Part shown: positions 18,835 to 27,127 of the stretch, piece by piece
Layout of the letters: every line of letters begins with the position of its first letter
Position numbering within the stretch: position 1 is the stretch's first letter
Source: Bacillus kwashiorkori
Lineage (GTDB): Bacteria; Bacillota; Bacilli; Bacillales; Caldibacillaceae
Length of the DNA: 64,000 bases
NCBI RefSeq assembly: GCF_001375515.1
Contig: NZ_CTDX01000009.1
Span: forward strand, 93,317-157,316
Reading direction: 5' to 3'
Notes under the pieces: model-generated
Databases searched by the model: none
The model's input: the letters and a program-made list of their open reading frames with translations, nothing else
Told to the model about the DNA's origin: nothing
Made by a program: the position numbers and the translations under genes

Positions 18835-19740
18835 ATGAACGTAACAATGAAAAAAATTGCTTTACCAAATGGTGAAACGTTAGCATACCGTGAGAGAGAA
18901 GGTGGTGACCAAGTCTTACTACTAGTTCACGGAAATATGACTTCATCGAAACATTGGGATGTGTTCATGGAGCAATTTGATTCGAATTATAAAATTTACG
19001 GTGTTGATTTACGTGGGTTCGGTAGTTCTACTTATCATAAACGAATTCGCGGTATAAAAGATTTTTCCGACGATGTTAAGTTGTTTGTGGATGAATTAGG
19101 TTTGAAGGATTTCGCAATGATGGGGTGGTCAACCGGTGGGGCGGTTGGTATGCAATTTGTAGCCGATTATCCAGGTTACTGTGAAAAGCTTATTTTACTT
19201 GCTTCTGCTTCCACACGTGGTTACCCATTTTTTGCAGCAAAAGAAGACGGTAGTCCCGATTTCACTAAACGGTTAAAAACAATCGAAGAAGTGGAACAGG
19301 ATACTGGGAAAACAATTCCTGTCCAAACAGCTTACGATACTGGCAATCGTGACTTTTTACGGACGATGTGGAATATGGTTATATATACAAAAAATCAGCC
19401 AGAACTAAATCACTATGAACAGTACATTGATGATATGCTAACACAAAGAAATTTAGCGGACGTATATCAAGCGCTCAATACGTTTAATATTAGCCCATAC
19501 CATAATGGTGTGACAGACGGAACAAATCAAGCAAAGGATATTACTATTCCTGTTCTTATACTACGTGGAGACCGGGATTACGTTGTAACAGCACAAATGA
19601 CAGAAGAAATTATTACCGATTTAGGAGATAATGCAAAGTTTGTGGAACTGAAAGATTGTGGACATTCACCATTAATTGATGACTTGCCACAGCTAATTCA
19701 AGAAGTAAACCAATTTTTAACAGTGACAGTTAGCGGGTAA
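18835..19740 (+). CDS. Alpha/beta hydrolase
   Basis: 301 residues from the ATG that follows GGAGGGGATTGGG. The hydrolase fold is clear: oxyanion region LLVHGNMTSS, nucleophile elbow GWSTGGAVG, acid LRGDRDYV and histidine in DCGHSPLI near the C-terminus. There is no signal peptide. Substrates of such enzymes include esters, lactones, thioesters and C-C bonds next to carbonyls. Position inside the importer/CoA cluster suggests cleavage of an intermediate of the same pathway. The exact reaction cannot be deduced. Confidence 0.88.
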   Translation: MNVTMKKIALPNGETLAYREREGGDQVLLLVHGNMTSSKHWDVFMEQFDSNYKIYGVDLRGFGSSTYHKRIRGIKDFSDDVKLFVDELGLKDFAMMGWSTGGAVGMQFVADYPGYCEKLILLASASTRGYPFFAAKEDGSPDFTKRLKTIEEVEQDTGKTIPVQTAYDTGNRDFLRTMWNMVIYTKNQPELNHYEQYIDDMLTQRNLADVYQALNTFNISPYHNGVTDGTNQAKDITIPVLILRGDRDYVVTAQMTEEIITDLGDNAKFVELKDCGHSPLIDDLPQLIQEVNQFLTVTVSG

Positions 19741-19800
19741 GCTAGGAAAATGCTCGGTTTTTCGAGCAGGTTGCCTATTATACAATAGGGGGAAGGTTAT

Positions 19801-20541
19801 ATGAGATTAAAAGACAAAGTTGCTATTATTACTGGTGGTGCACAAGGTATTGGCTTTGCTGCAGCGAAACGATTTAGTGAAGAAGGAGCAATAGTCGTGA
19901 TTGCCGATTTTAATGAAGCACAAGGGAGGAACGCGGAAAGTGAGCTGCAAAACGCCGGTGCCCAAGTATCTTTTATCCAAGTGGATATATCCAATCGTGA
20001 ACAAGTAGATCGATTAGTGGGAAAAGTAATTGAAACGTTTGGAAAGATTGATATACTCGTTAATAACGCTGGGATTACCCGTGATGCCATGCTTACCAAA
20101 ATGTCTGAGAAAGATTTTCAAGATGTCATCCAAGTAAATTTAACTGGTGTCTTTCATTGTACACAAGCGGTCGTACCGCATATGGTAGCGGCTGGCGGTG
20201 GAAAAATTATTAGCACCTCGTCTGTCACTGGTGTATATGGTAATGTTGGACAAACGAACTATGCCGCTGCAAAGGCTGCAATTATTGGTATGACAAAAAC
20301 ATGGGCAAAGGAACTAGGACGTAAAGGTATTCGAGCCAATGCCGTTGTACCAGGCTTTACTGAAATGAGTATGGTTACAACTGTTCCAGAAAAAGTAATT
20401 GAATCGATCAAATCGATGATACCCGTTCAAAGGCTAGGAAAACCAGAGGATATCGCGAATGCCTATCTATTCCTCGCTTCAGATGAAGCAGATTATGTGA
20501 ACGGTGCAGTATTGCATGTTGATGGGGGAATCATGATGTAA
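19801..20541 (+). CDS. FabG/PhaB-like SDR 3-oxoacyl reductase
   Basis: 246 residues, classical short-chain dehydrogenase. The cofactor motif is TGGAQGIG (residues 11-18), NAG is present in VNNAGITRDAML, the catalytic Ser is in ISTSSVTGVYG and YAAAKAA carries Tyr and Lys. The sequence is closest in style to FabG/PhaB, which reduce 3-oxoacyl-ACP or acetoacetyl-CoA with NAD(P)H. Last gene before an intrinsic terminator at 20681. A chromosomal fabG of fatty acid synthesis usually sits with fabD/acpP, so this is probably a specialised paralogue. Confidence 0.88.
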   Translation: MRLKDKVAIITGGAQGIGFAAAKRFSEEGAIVVIADFNEAQGRNAESELQNAGAQVSFIQVDISNREQVDRLVGKVIETFGKIDILVNNAGITRDAMLTKMSEKDFQDVIQVNLTGVFHCTQAVVPHMVAAGGGKIISTSSVTGVYGNVGQTNYAAAKAAIIGMTKTWAKELGRKGIRANAVVPGFTEMSMVTTVPEKVIESIKSMIPVQRLGKPEDIANAYLFLASDEADYVNGAVLHVDGGIMM

Positions 20542-20680
20542 GATTATGAGCGTATTTTAAAGCGGTTAAAAGTGCGAACCTCATTACGGTTTAATCAAGA
20601 ATGGACAGAAAATAACAATTAAGTGTAATTTATGAATTAACGATTACGTATGAATGGCGTTAACCAAAAAGCTGATGATA

Positions 20681-20723
20681 AAAAGGCAAATGAGAAGAGG
20701 TAATGTTTTCTTATTTGCCTTTT
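20681..20723 (+). terminator. Rho-independent terminator of the importer/metabolic operon
   Basis: AAAAGGCAAAT (20681-20691) pairs with ATTTGCCTTTT (20713-20723), followed by a T-rich tract. It separates the SDR gene from the acyl-CoA ligase gene, which then needs its own promoter. Confidence 0.8.
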
Positions 20724-20808
20724 GTTCTTTTCTGTACGTCCTCCTGTACCGCACATTTCTTTTCTATAGTCTTCTCCTCCATTAGTTAACACGTTCAGGA
20801 TAGATTAT

Positions 20809-20839
20809 GTAACTGCTTTGTAACTATTATTTTTACAAT
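20809..20839 (+). promoter_or_regulatory. Candidate SARP/BTAD operator and promoter of the acyl-CoA ligase
   Basis: Direct repeats GTAACTG (20809) and GTAACTA (20820) have an 11-bp period, followed after 7 bases by TACAAT (20834-20839), a -10-like hexamer. The block T-GTAACTR-nTTT-GTAACTAT is nearly identical to that at 12322. Transcription would begin near 20846, just before the AAGGGA ribosome site of the ligase. Confidence 0.6.
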
Positions 20840-20870
20840 TAGCTTAATAGGAATGAAGGGAGCGACGAGA

Positions 20871-22367
20871 GTGGATTGGATCGGTAAGCGAGCAAGTATT
20901 TATCCTGAAAAAATAGCATTAGTTGATATTGAATATAATCGTTCTTTAACATATAAGCAGTTGGAAGAAAGTGTCGCATTGTGGGTGACATATTTAAAAA
21001 GTATTCCCATAAAAAAAGGGGAAAGAGTGGCCGTACTTGTCGAAAATCAAATTGATATTTTTGAAATAATGTTTGCTTGTGGGAGTATCGGTGCCATTTT
21101 TGTGCCGTTAAACTATAGATTGTCTGAATATGAGTTGACATATATTTTACAAGACTGTTCACCAATAGTATTGTTATACAATGAAAAATTCCAACAGATG
21201 GCAAAACGGCTTCCGGTAAAAAATAAAGTGCAACTAACCGATGCCAACTGGAGTTGTGACAATGAGACGGTGAAAAGGTGTAAAACGAATCTAACAGATG
21301 ATAACCCGATGATGAAAAACGAACCGTGGCTCATTATTTATACAGGTGGCACTACCGGCAGACCAAAGGGAGTAGTATTGACATATCAAGCGATTTTTTG
21401 GAACGCCATTAATACGATTATTAGCTGGGGGCTCTCTAATGAAGAAATAACATTAACGTATATGCCCCTGTTTCATACTGGGGGTATTAATGCACTTTCC
21501 TTTCCCATTTTATTTAATGGCGGAACGGTAGTTGTTGGCAATAAATTCGATCCTGGGGCAGCACTCCGCTATTTAGTAGAATACAAATGTAGCATTGCTT
21601 TATTTGTTCCGACGATGTACCATATGATGCAACAAACGAAAGAGTTTGAGAGCTTAGATTTTTCCAATATGAAAGTGTTTCTTTCTGGTGGTGCCCCTTG
21701 CCCACTAAGTATTTATGATCATTTCGCTCGAAAAAAACTTCCATTTAAAGAAGGGTACGGGTTAACCGAAGCTGGACCTAATAATTTTGTTATTACACCT
21801 GATGCTGCACTAATTAAACGTGGTTCCGTTGGCAAGCCAATGATGTTAAATGACGTAAAAATAATGAAATTCGATGGCTCAGAAGCGGGGATAAATGAAG
21901 TAGGGGAACTGCTAATTAGAGGGGGTCATGTTTTTAAAGAATATTGGAATAATCCGGAAGCAACGAAAGAGACGTTGCAAGACGGTTGGCTTCATACTGG
22001 AGATTTAGCTCGGAAAGATGAGGAAGGGTTTTATTATATTGTCGGGAGAAAAAAAGATATGATTATTTCCGGTGGGGAAAATGTCTATCCGTTGGAGATA
22101 GAACATTGGCTTGCGGAACATCCGACAATAAATGAAGCGGTAGTAATTGGTCTGCCTGATGAAAAATGGGGAGAAGTGATAACTGCCTTTATTACGTTGA
22201 AAAAAGGCGCGACTGTTAGCGAACAAGAGTTAAAACAGCATTGTTCTTATAAACTTGCTTCCTATAAAATTCCGAAAAAGTTTTATGTCTTAGATGAACT
22301 ACCAAAAACCCATGTTGGAAAAATTAGTAAGCAGGCTCTGCAAAGTGAATATGAGCAGTTTATTTAA
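20871..22367 (+). CDS. AMP-forming acyl-CoA synthetase/ligase
   Basis: 498 residues from GTG 20871, which has AAGGGA 9 bases upstream. An ATG at 20853 would lie almost at the inferred transcription start and has no good site. Adenylate-forming motifs: P-loop IYTGGTTGRPKGVV (A3), GYGLTEAGP (A5), LHTGDLARKDEEGFYYIVGR (A7) and the C-terminal catalytic Lys in KTHVGKISKQAL (A10). It would activate a free carboxylic acid with ATP and CoA. The acid is probably imported by the neighbouring transporter. It is its own transcription unit, apparently under the same activator. Confidence 0.93.
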   Translation: MDWIGKRASIYPEKIALVDIEYNRSLTYKQLEESVALWVTYLKSIPIKKGERVAVLVENQIDIFEIMFACGSIGAIFVPLNYRLSEYELTYILQDCSPIVLLYNEKFQQMAKRLPVKNKVQLTDANWSCDNETVKRCKTNLTDDNPMMKNEPWLIIYTGGTTGRPKGVVLTYQAIFWNAINTIISWGLSNEEITLTYMPLFHTGGINALSFPILFNGGTVVVGNKFDPGAALRYLVEYKCSIALFVPTMYHMMQQTKEFESLDFSNMKVFLSGGAPCPLSIYDHFARKKLPFKEGYGLTEAGPNNFVITPDAALIKRGSVGKPMMLNDVKIMKFDGSEAGINEVGELLIRGGHVFKEYWNNPEATKETLQDGWLHTGDLARKDEEGFYYIVGRKKDMIISGGENVYPLEIEHWLAEHPTINEAVVIGLPDEKWGEVITAFITLKKGATVSEQELKQHCSYKLASYKIPKKFYVLDELPKTHVGKISKQALQSEYEQFI

Positions 22368-22403
22368 CGGATTTCCGAAAGAAGTCTCCCATCCTCAAGG
22401 AAT

Positions 22404-22619
22404 GTGAAGGGTGATAGCCCAATGGAACAAGGGAAACAACTTGTGAAAATGGATAAGTGGTTCCCCTCCACAAAGAAATGTTCTTGTTGTGGTGCAGAAA
22501 AACCGATGAAACTATCTGAACGCACCTATGAATGTTCTTGCGGTTACGTTGCAGATCGTGACTATAATTCAGCCATCAATATCAAAAATGAGGGATTACG
22601 CTTATTAGCGTTATCATAA
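22404..22619 (+). pseudogene. C-terminal fragment of an IS200/IS605-family TnpB
   Basis: About 65 residues from EQGKQLVKMDKWFPST onwards carry the TnpB zinc ribbon (CSCCG ... CSCG) and the third RuvC motif, DRDYNSAINI, ending in RLLAL. The preceding 300 or so residues (wedge, REC, RuvC I-II) are missing; the join is near 22420. It cannot be an active RNA-guided nuclease. A GTG at 22404 gives the longest frame but is probably junction sequence. It lies just behind the acyl-CoA ligase. Confidence 0.85.
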
Positions 22620-22745
22620 GTAACAAAACTCTTGGAACAAGAGGGTTAGCTCGGTCAGTTTTCGTTGGCTAGTAAAAGCAACGATAAGTCGAGAAGCCCC
22701 CACTTCAAGTAGACCGTAAGGTTAACTAAGTGGTGGGTAGTTCAC
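22620..22745 (+). ncRNA. IS605-type right end / omega-RNA-like region after the tnpB remnant
   Basis: In IS605-family elements the 3' end of tnpB and the following bases encode the omega RNA and end in the right-end hairpin. Here the stop is followed by a structured, GC-richer stretch and an RE-type hairpin: CCCCACTT (697-704 of 22 kb) pairs with AAGTGGTGGG, with an inner ACC-GTAA-GGT stem, then TAGTTCAC. The layout fits; whether an RNA is made is unknown. Confidence 0.5.
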
Positions 22746-22813
22746 TTGGTAAAAGGCTGTAAGTAGCAAGATTGCACTATCTGTTAAGGTTTTTTCCCTA
22801 AACTCGCTTTACA

Positions 22814-22850
22814 AAAAAGGGGGGTGCCTGTATTAAGCACTCCCCTTTGT
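22814..22850 (-). terminator. Intrinsic terminator of the glycine-zipper gene
   Basis: AAAGGGGGGTGC (22816-22827) pairs with GCACTCCCCTTT (22837-22848) with one G-T. On the minus strand the stem is followed by a run of six T, pointing to termination of the minus-strand gene at 22891. It may also stop readthrough from the ligase side. Confidence 0.7.
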
Positions 22851-22890
22851 AACAAGTTAATTAGTAATGCGTGACATGGCTAAGTCCTTT

Positions 22891-23295
22891 TTAAGTGAAT
22901 AGTAGGTTTTTTACACTGTTTAGAACATTTACCGTACCAGTCAATATTCGGTTTCCTGTCCTTTTAACTACATCACGAGCCTTTTCTCTAATTTTTTGTA
23001 CACCTTTTACAACAGCTTCACCAGCTGCAGATCCTGCCGTATAACCAATCGTACCACCGATAAAGCCGCCAATTGCAACACCAGCAGGTCCGAAAACAGA
23101 ACCGACTGTTGCTCCAATAGTAGTTCCTTTTGCGGTTGCAGCAATACCTGCAACCGTACTGACAACAATTTGCTCCATTTTGTTTAACCCTTCTTGAACG
23201 GTCATTTCCCCTTTTGCCACTTTGCCAATAACTTTCACGTTTTCAACTGCAACGAAGGCAATATTAGCGAATGTCTTTTTTAATGTAGCGGGCAA
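22891..23295 (-). CDS. Small glycine-zipper-type protein of unknown function
   Basis: Up to 134 residues. A central hydrophobic Gly/Ala-rich stretch (GTTIGATVGSVFGPAGVAIGG and GYTAGSAAG, about residues 57-93) has the GxxxG repeats of glycine-zipper membrane segments; both flanks are basic and amphipathic. The only start near the 5' end is TTG at 23295 and no ribosome site precedes it. An ATG at MTVQEG, about residue 30, also lacks spacing. The gene may therefore be 5'-truncated or start unconventionally. I do not recognise a characterised family. Confidence 0.55.
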   Translation of the reverse strand: MPATLKKTFANIAFVAVENVKVIGKVAKGEMTVQEGLNKMEQIVVSTVAGIAATAKGTTIGATVGSVFGPAGVAIGGFIGGTIGYTAGSAAGEAVVKGVQKIREKARDVVKRTGNRILTGTVNVLNSVKNLLFT

Positions 23296-23467
23296 ATAGT
23301 ATAAATTTTAACAAAAAATGTAAATATAGTTACATTCTAATTATAACGGATAAAGATAATTGATTGGAAACATTTTCAAAAAAGGGGATAATTATTTTCC
23401 TTAGAAGGACTTTACGTAGGGAAAATAGAAGATAATTAGATACGAACGTGGAAGGTTTGGTGAGTGT

Positions 23468-24253
23468 ATGATGGAACAGGCAATATTATCGATAAAAAAT
23501 TTACAAAAAAGTTACGGGGAAAATCAAGTGTTAAAAGGAATTGATTTACATGTAGGTAGCGGCCAAATTATCGGTTATATTGGTCCAAACGGGGCTGGTA
23601 AAAGTACTACCGTAAAAATATTACTAGGGATTGAAAGTGATTATTCAGGAGAGGTAAAAATATTTGGCGAAGATATACGGCATAATGACGGTTTATATAA
23701 GAAAAACATCGGGTATGTCCCAGAAATTGCGGAAGTATATGATAATTTAACTGGTCAAGAATATTTAACATTTATTGGTGAACTATATGGTCTTTCTCAA
23801 GATGTAGCGGAGTATAAAGCAAAAGGGTTGATGGAATTATTTGGTATTGGGGAAGTGTTCCATACACGGATTGCCTCCTATTCTAAAGGGATGCGACAAA
23901 AAATATTAATTATCTCGAGTATGCTTCATAATCCAGATTTACTGTTTTTAGATGAACCGATTAATGGATTAGATGCAAATAGTGTGATGATCTTTAAAGA
24001 AATAATTGCTCAATTGGCAAAGGAAGGAAAGACCATTTTTTACTCTTCCCATATTATGGATGTCGTAGAAAAGATAAGTAATCGAATCATTTTATTAAAT
24101 GACGGAAAAATTGTAGCGGATGGAACTTTTGATGAAATTAAACAGAAAAATGCCCAGCAAGGTACACTGGAAGAAATTTTCAACCAATTAACGGGCTTTA
24201 CGAATCATGAAGAAATAGGACAGAAGTTTGTTCATTTAGTTACGGAGAATTAG
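23468..24253 (+). CDS. ABC transporter ATP-binding protein (exporter type)
   Basis: 261 residues. Walker A GPNGAGKST lies at about residues 39-47, signature SYSKGMRQKILIISSML, Walker B LLFLDEPINGLD, H-loop SSHIMD. The C-terminal extension is short. It resembles EcsA/YxlF/CcmA-type exporters. Tandem ATG codons at 23468 and 23471 leave the start ambiguous by one residue. The membrane protein at 24446 is its likely partner, 192 bases downstream; that gap shows no terminator. Confidence 0.9.
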   Translation: MMEQAILSIKNLQKSYGENQVLKGIDLHVGSGQIIGYIGPNGAGKSTTVKILLGIESDYSGEVKIFGEDIRHNDGLYKKNIGYVPEIAEVYDNLTGQEYLTFIGELYGLSQDVAEYKAKGLMELFGIGEVFHTRIASYSKGMRQKILIISSMLHNPDLLFLDEPINGLDANSVMIFKEIIAQLAKEGKTIFYSSHIMDVVEKISNRIILLNDGKIVADGTFDEIKQKNAQQGTLEEIFNQLTGFTNHEEIGQKFVHLVTEN

Positions 24254-24445
24254 GATAACGAGAGAAATAGGTAGCCTATTGTTGCTGTCTGAGCTCGCGG
24301 GAAGAATGGTAATGTCTCGGAAATCATACAGTAAGAAGGTAACAAGTTTTACGTATTTAGTGGAAATAGTTTGATAGAAGGATGTAAAGTCAATGATATA
24401 TGTCCTGGATTGTCAAAGTGAGATCATTCTATGTGAGGTGATTTT

Positions 24446-26098
24446 GTGAAAGATTTTTTTGTTCTTCAGTTACTTGATTCATTTAGTCGTATATTTGAAA
24501 AATTCGGCGTTGATTATCGCGCGATGCGTAAAATATTGCAAGTGAAATTAACATTGGATGGGCGAAGGGTACCAACGATATTCCAGCAACGCAACCAAAG
24601 TCAAAAACAAAAGAAGGAGCGGAATGTTTTTATTAGCTCGCTCCTATTTTATGCGATTTTTAGTTTGTTTTTTATTCCTTTTATTGTAATGGGCGATAAT
24701 TATTTATTCCAAATGAGTTTAGTATTCGGGATGATTATGTTTTTCGTTATGACGGCGATGATTTCGGATTTTTCCTCTGTGTTATTGGATTTACGGGATA
24801 AGTCGATTTTACAGTCGAAACCGATTAATCAAAAAACGATTAATATGGCAAAAACGATACATATAATCATTTACTTAATTTACTTAACGGGGTCGCTAGC
24901 AGGGATTCCCCTTGTTGTCGGTTTATTCAAACATGGGATTGGCTTTTTCCTCATTTCCCTGTTTAATTTAATATTTTTGTCATTATTTATCGTCGTTTTT
25001 ACAGCGTTAATATATTTAGCCATTTTAAAGTTTTTCGATGGGGAAAAGTTGAAAGACATTATTAATTATGTACAAATCGGGTTATCACTATCGATTTTAA
25101 TCGGTTATCAATTGCTTATCCGTTCCTTTGAGTTAATTGATTTAACCATTGTTATACATGTGGAATGGTGGCATGTGGCTATTGTGCCGATGTGGTTTGC
25201 ATCCATTTATGAATCGGTGTTAAACGGAAACTGGCAATCGATACTAATTGTTTTCTCCCTTTTAGCGGTAATCATGCCAATTTTGTCTTTTTACATTTAC
25301 TTACACATGGCACCAGTTTTTGAAAGGAATTTGGAAAAATTATCTACTACGACTGTGCAAAAGGGGAAAAGAAAGAATACAATTAACAAGAAATTAACAA
25401 GGATTCTCTGCAGGAACCCGTTGGAGGCAAGCTTTTTTCGGTTCGCTAGCTTAATGATGAAAAGTGAGCGCGATTTTAAGTTAAAAGTGTATCCGTCCCT
25501 CGGATTTTCGATTATTGTTCCATTTATTTTTATCATAAATCAAAGGATGATGTTAGACTTTGCCGATATTTTCGATAGTAAATGGTATTTATCGATATAT
25601 TTTTCAATGTTAATCATTCCCACAGTCGTGTTAATGTTGCGATATTCAGGTAAATATAAAGGTGCTTGGATATACAAGGCTGCCCCGCTTACCGACTTAC
25701 GCTACGTTTTTTCGGGTACGATTAAAGCATTTTTAGTAAAACTATATTTACCATTATATAGTTTTATTAGCATTATTTTTGTGTATCTTTTTCGGTTTAA
25801 AATAATCCCTGATTTAATAGTTATTTTTCTCACATCGTGTGTATATACTGTTATTTGCTTCTTGCTATTAAAAAAATCATTACCATTTTCGGAAAGTTTT
25901 ACTGCAGCTAGTCAAAATGATAATTTGAAGGCAGTCTTGTTATTTTTAATTGTTCCGCTTTTTTGGCTCTTACATTATATGAGCACATTCGTTGAATATG
26001 GTGTTTATTTGTACATGTTGGCGGTTCTCATTGTCCTAGTTTCGATATGGCATGTAAGTTTAAAAGTTAGCTGGGAGCAAGTGCAAAGAGAAAGTTGA
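24446..26098 (+). CDS. Polytopic membrane protein, probable permease of the preceding ABC ATPase
   Basis: 550 residues with about 12 hydrophobic segments starting near residue 67. A conserved-looking cytoplasmic stretch, FRFASLMMKSERDFKLKVYP (about 328-347), precedes the second half. No extracellular domain. It starts with GTG after GAGGTGATTTT. Size and neighbour suggest the membrane part of an ABC exporter; the cargo is unknown. Nothing in it points to drug, peptide or lantibiotic transport specifically. Confidence 0.75.
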   Translation: MKDFFVLQLLDSFSRIFEKFGVDYRAMRKILQVKLTLDGRRVPTIFQQRNQSQKQKKERNVFISSLLFYAIFSLFFIPFIVMGDNYLFQMSLVFGMIMFFVMTAMISDFSSVLLDLRDKSILQSKPINQKTINMAKTIHIIIYLIYLTGSLAGIPLVVGLFKHGIGFFLISLFNLIFLSLFIVVFTALIYLAILKFFDGEKLKDIINYVQIGLSLSILIGYQLLIRSFELIDLTIVIHVEWWHVAIVPMWFASIYESVLNGNWQSILIVFSLLAVIMPILSFYIYLHMAPVFERNLEKLSTTTVQKGKRKNTINKKLTRILCRNPLEASFFRFASLMMKSERDFKLKVYPSLGFSIIVPFIFIINQRMMLDFADIFDSKWYLSIYFSMLIIPTVVLMLRYSGKYKGAWIYKAAPLTDLRYVFSGTIKAFLVKLYLPLYSFISIIFVYLFRFKIIPDLIVIFLTSCVYTVICFLLLKKSLPFSESFTAASQNDNLKAVLLFLIVPLFWLLHYMSTFVEYGVYLYMLAVLIVLVSIWHVSLKVSWEQVQRES

Positions 26099-26458
26099 AA
26101 AGAGTCATGAAAAATTGAATTGTGAGTACGTCAGAGGATGGTAGTTTCTTAGAAAAGGAGCATTTTGTTGCTTAGTTGGAATTTCTTAGAAGTGCTCTTG
26201 GCAGGAAAAAGATGTAAAATAAGCAAAGGTTTTTACGGAAAAATTTAGGTGATAGTCCAAGTTTTGCATGGACATATGAACCAATAAATTAGAGCTTTGT
26301 TTTCGGAGGTAACTGAACATGGTCTAGTACGTAAATAAGACTAACAATCGAACAGATTTTATCACGATTGCAACTAAAAGCCTCGTTTATGAATAGTACT
26401 AATTCACTTGTTACAGTTACCTTTTGATTTCAAGCTCTATTATTTTGTAACTACCATT

Positions 26459-26834
26459 TTACTTGTGAGATTTTTTTATTTGTAAAAATCCTATACCCCA
26501 TGCACCTTTAGGAAGCCTGCACTCCATTAATAATGGATGATGCATAAATAATAGATCACTACAACTATCCTTATGGATAAATCGCTCCGATCCTTTTTCA
26601 GTAGAGAAAACAGCTAAAAATTCTTAATTTACATCGCTAGCTCCTTTTATCATTCCCACGTTAAATAATTTTACCAATTCTTTTTCCAAAAGCTGTAACC
26701 CAATCAAATTTTTGGAGGTCATACCCCATTGGAATCAAGTGACTGAAAGCTTGATCCCTCCCAAATGAACGGATATCGGCTTCGGTATTAAATATTGACA
26801 TAAATCCACCAACGAAATCCCCACCAGAATAACA
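26459..26834 (-). pseudogene. Decayed minus-strand gene of unknown family
   Basis: Within the 1-kb gene-free stretch 26099-27127, two consecutive minus-strand frames read convincing protein. The first is SGGDFVGGFMSIFNTEADIR ... VTAFGKRIGKII then stop (26834-26661). The second is EFLAVFSTEKGSERFIHKDS ... PKGAWGIGFLQIKKSHK then stop (26623-26459). They are separated by about 37 bases and the upstream end is closed by TAG TAG. They look like parts of one gene broken by mutations, or two truncated ones. I do not recognise the family. The remaining 26099-26458 and 26835-27110 show nothing. Confidence 0.45.
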
Positions 26835-27127
26835 TTTCTACTATAAAGACAATTTAACTTCATATATATAAATATTTTAAATACATATTTACGGTGTTTT
26901 TTAAGAGGTTATTAAAATGTACACGAGCGACACTTTAATGGAGGTTATGATTGGATAATAAAAAACTTTTATTAGTGGACATATTTTAGTAATGAAATAT
27001 TATTTCATGAATAAATTTAAATTAACGAAACTAGCATTATTTTATCTTGGAAGCTATGAACCTTTGAACATTGTAACAGTAGGCCAGTATGAAACCGATT
27101 TCAATATTAATTTGTGGAGGGATGGAA

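Noticed and set aside
26406..26453. Further GTAACT motifs as activator sites
   Set aside because: The motifs are on mixed strands and not spaced by 11 bp, and no -10 or gene follows in register.
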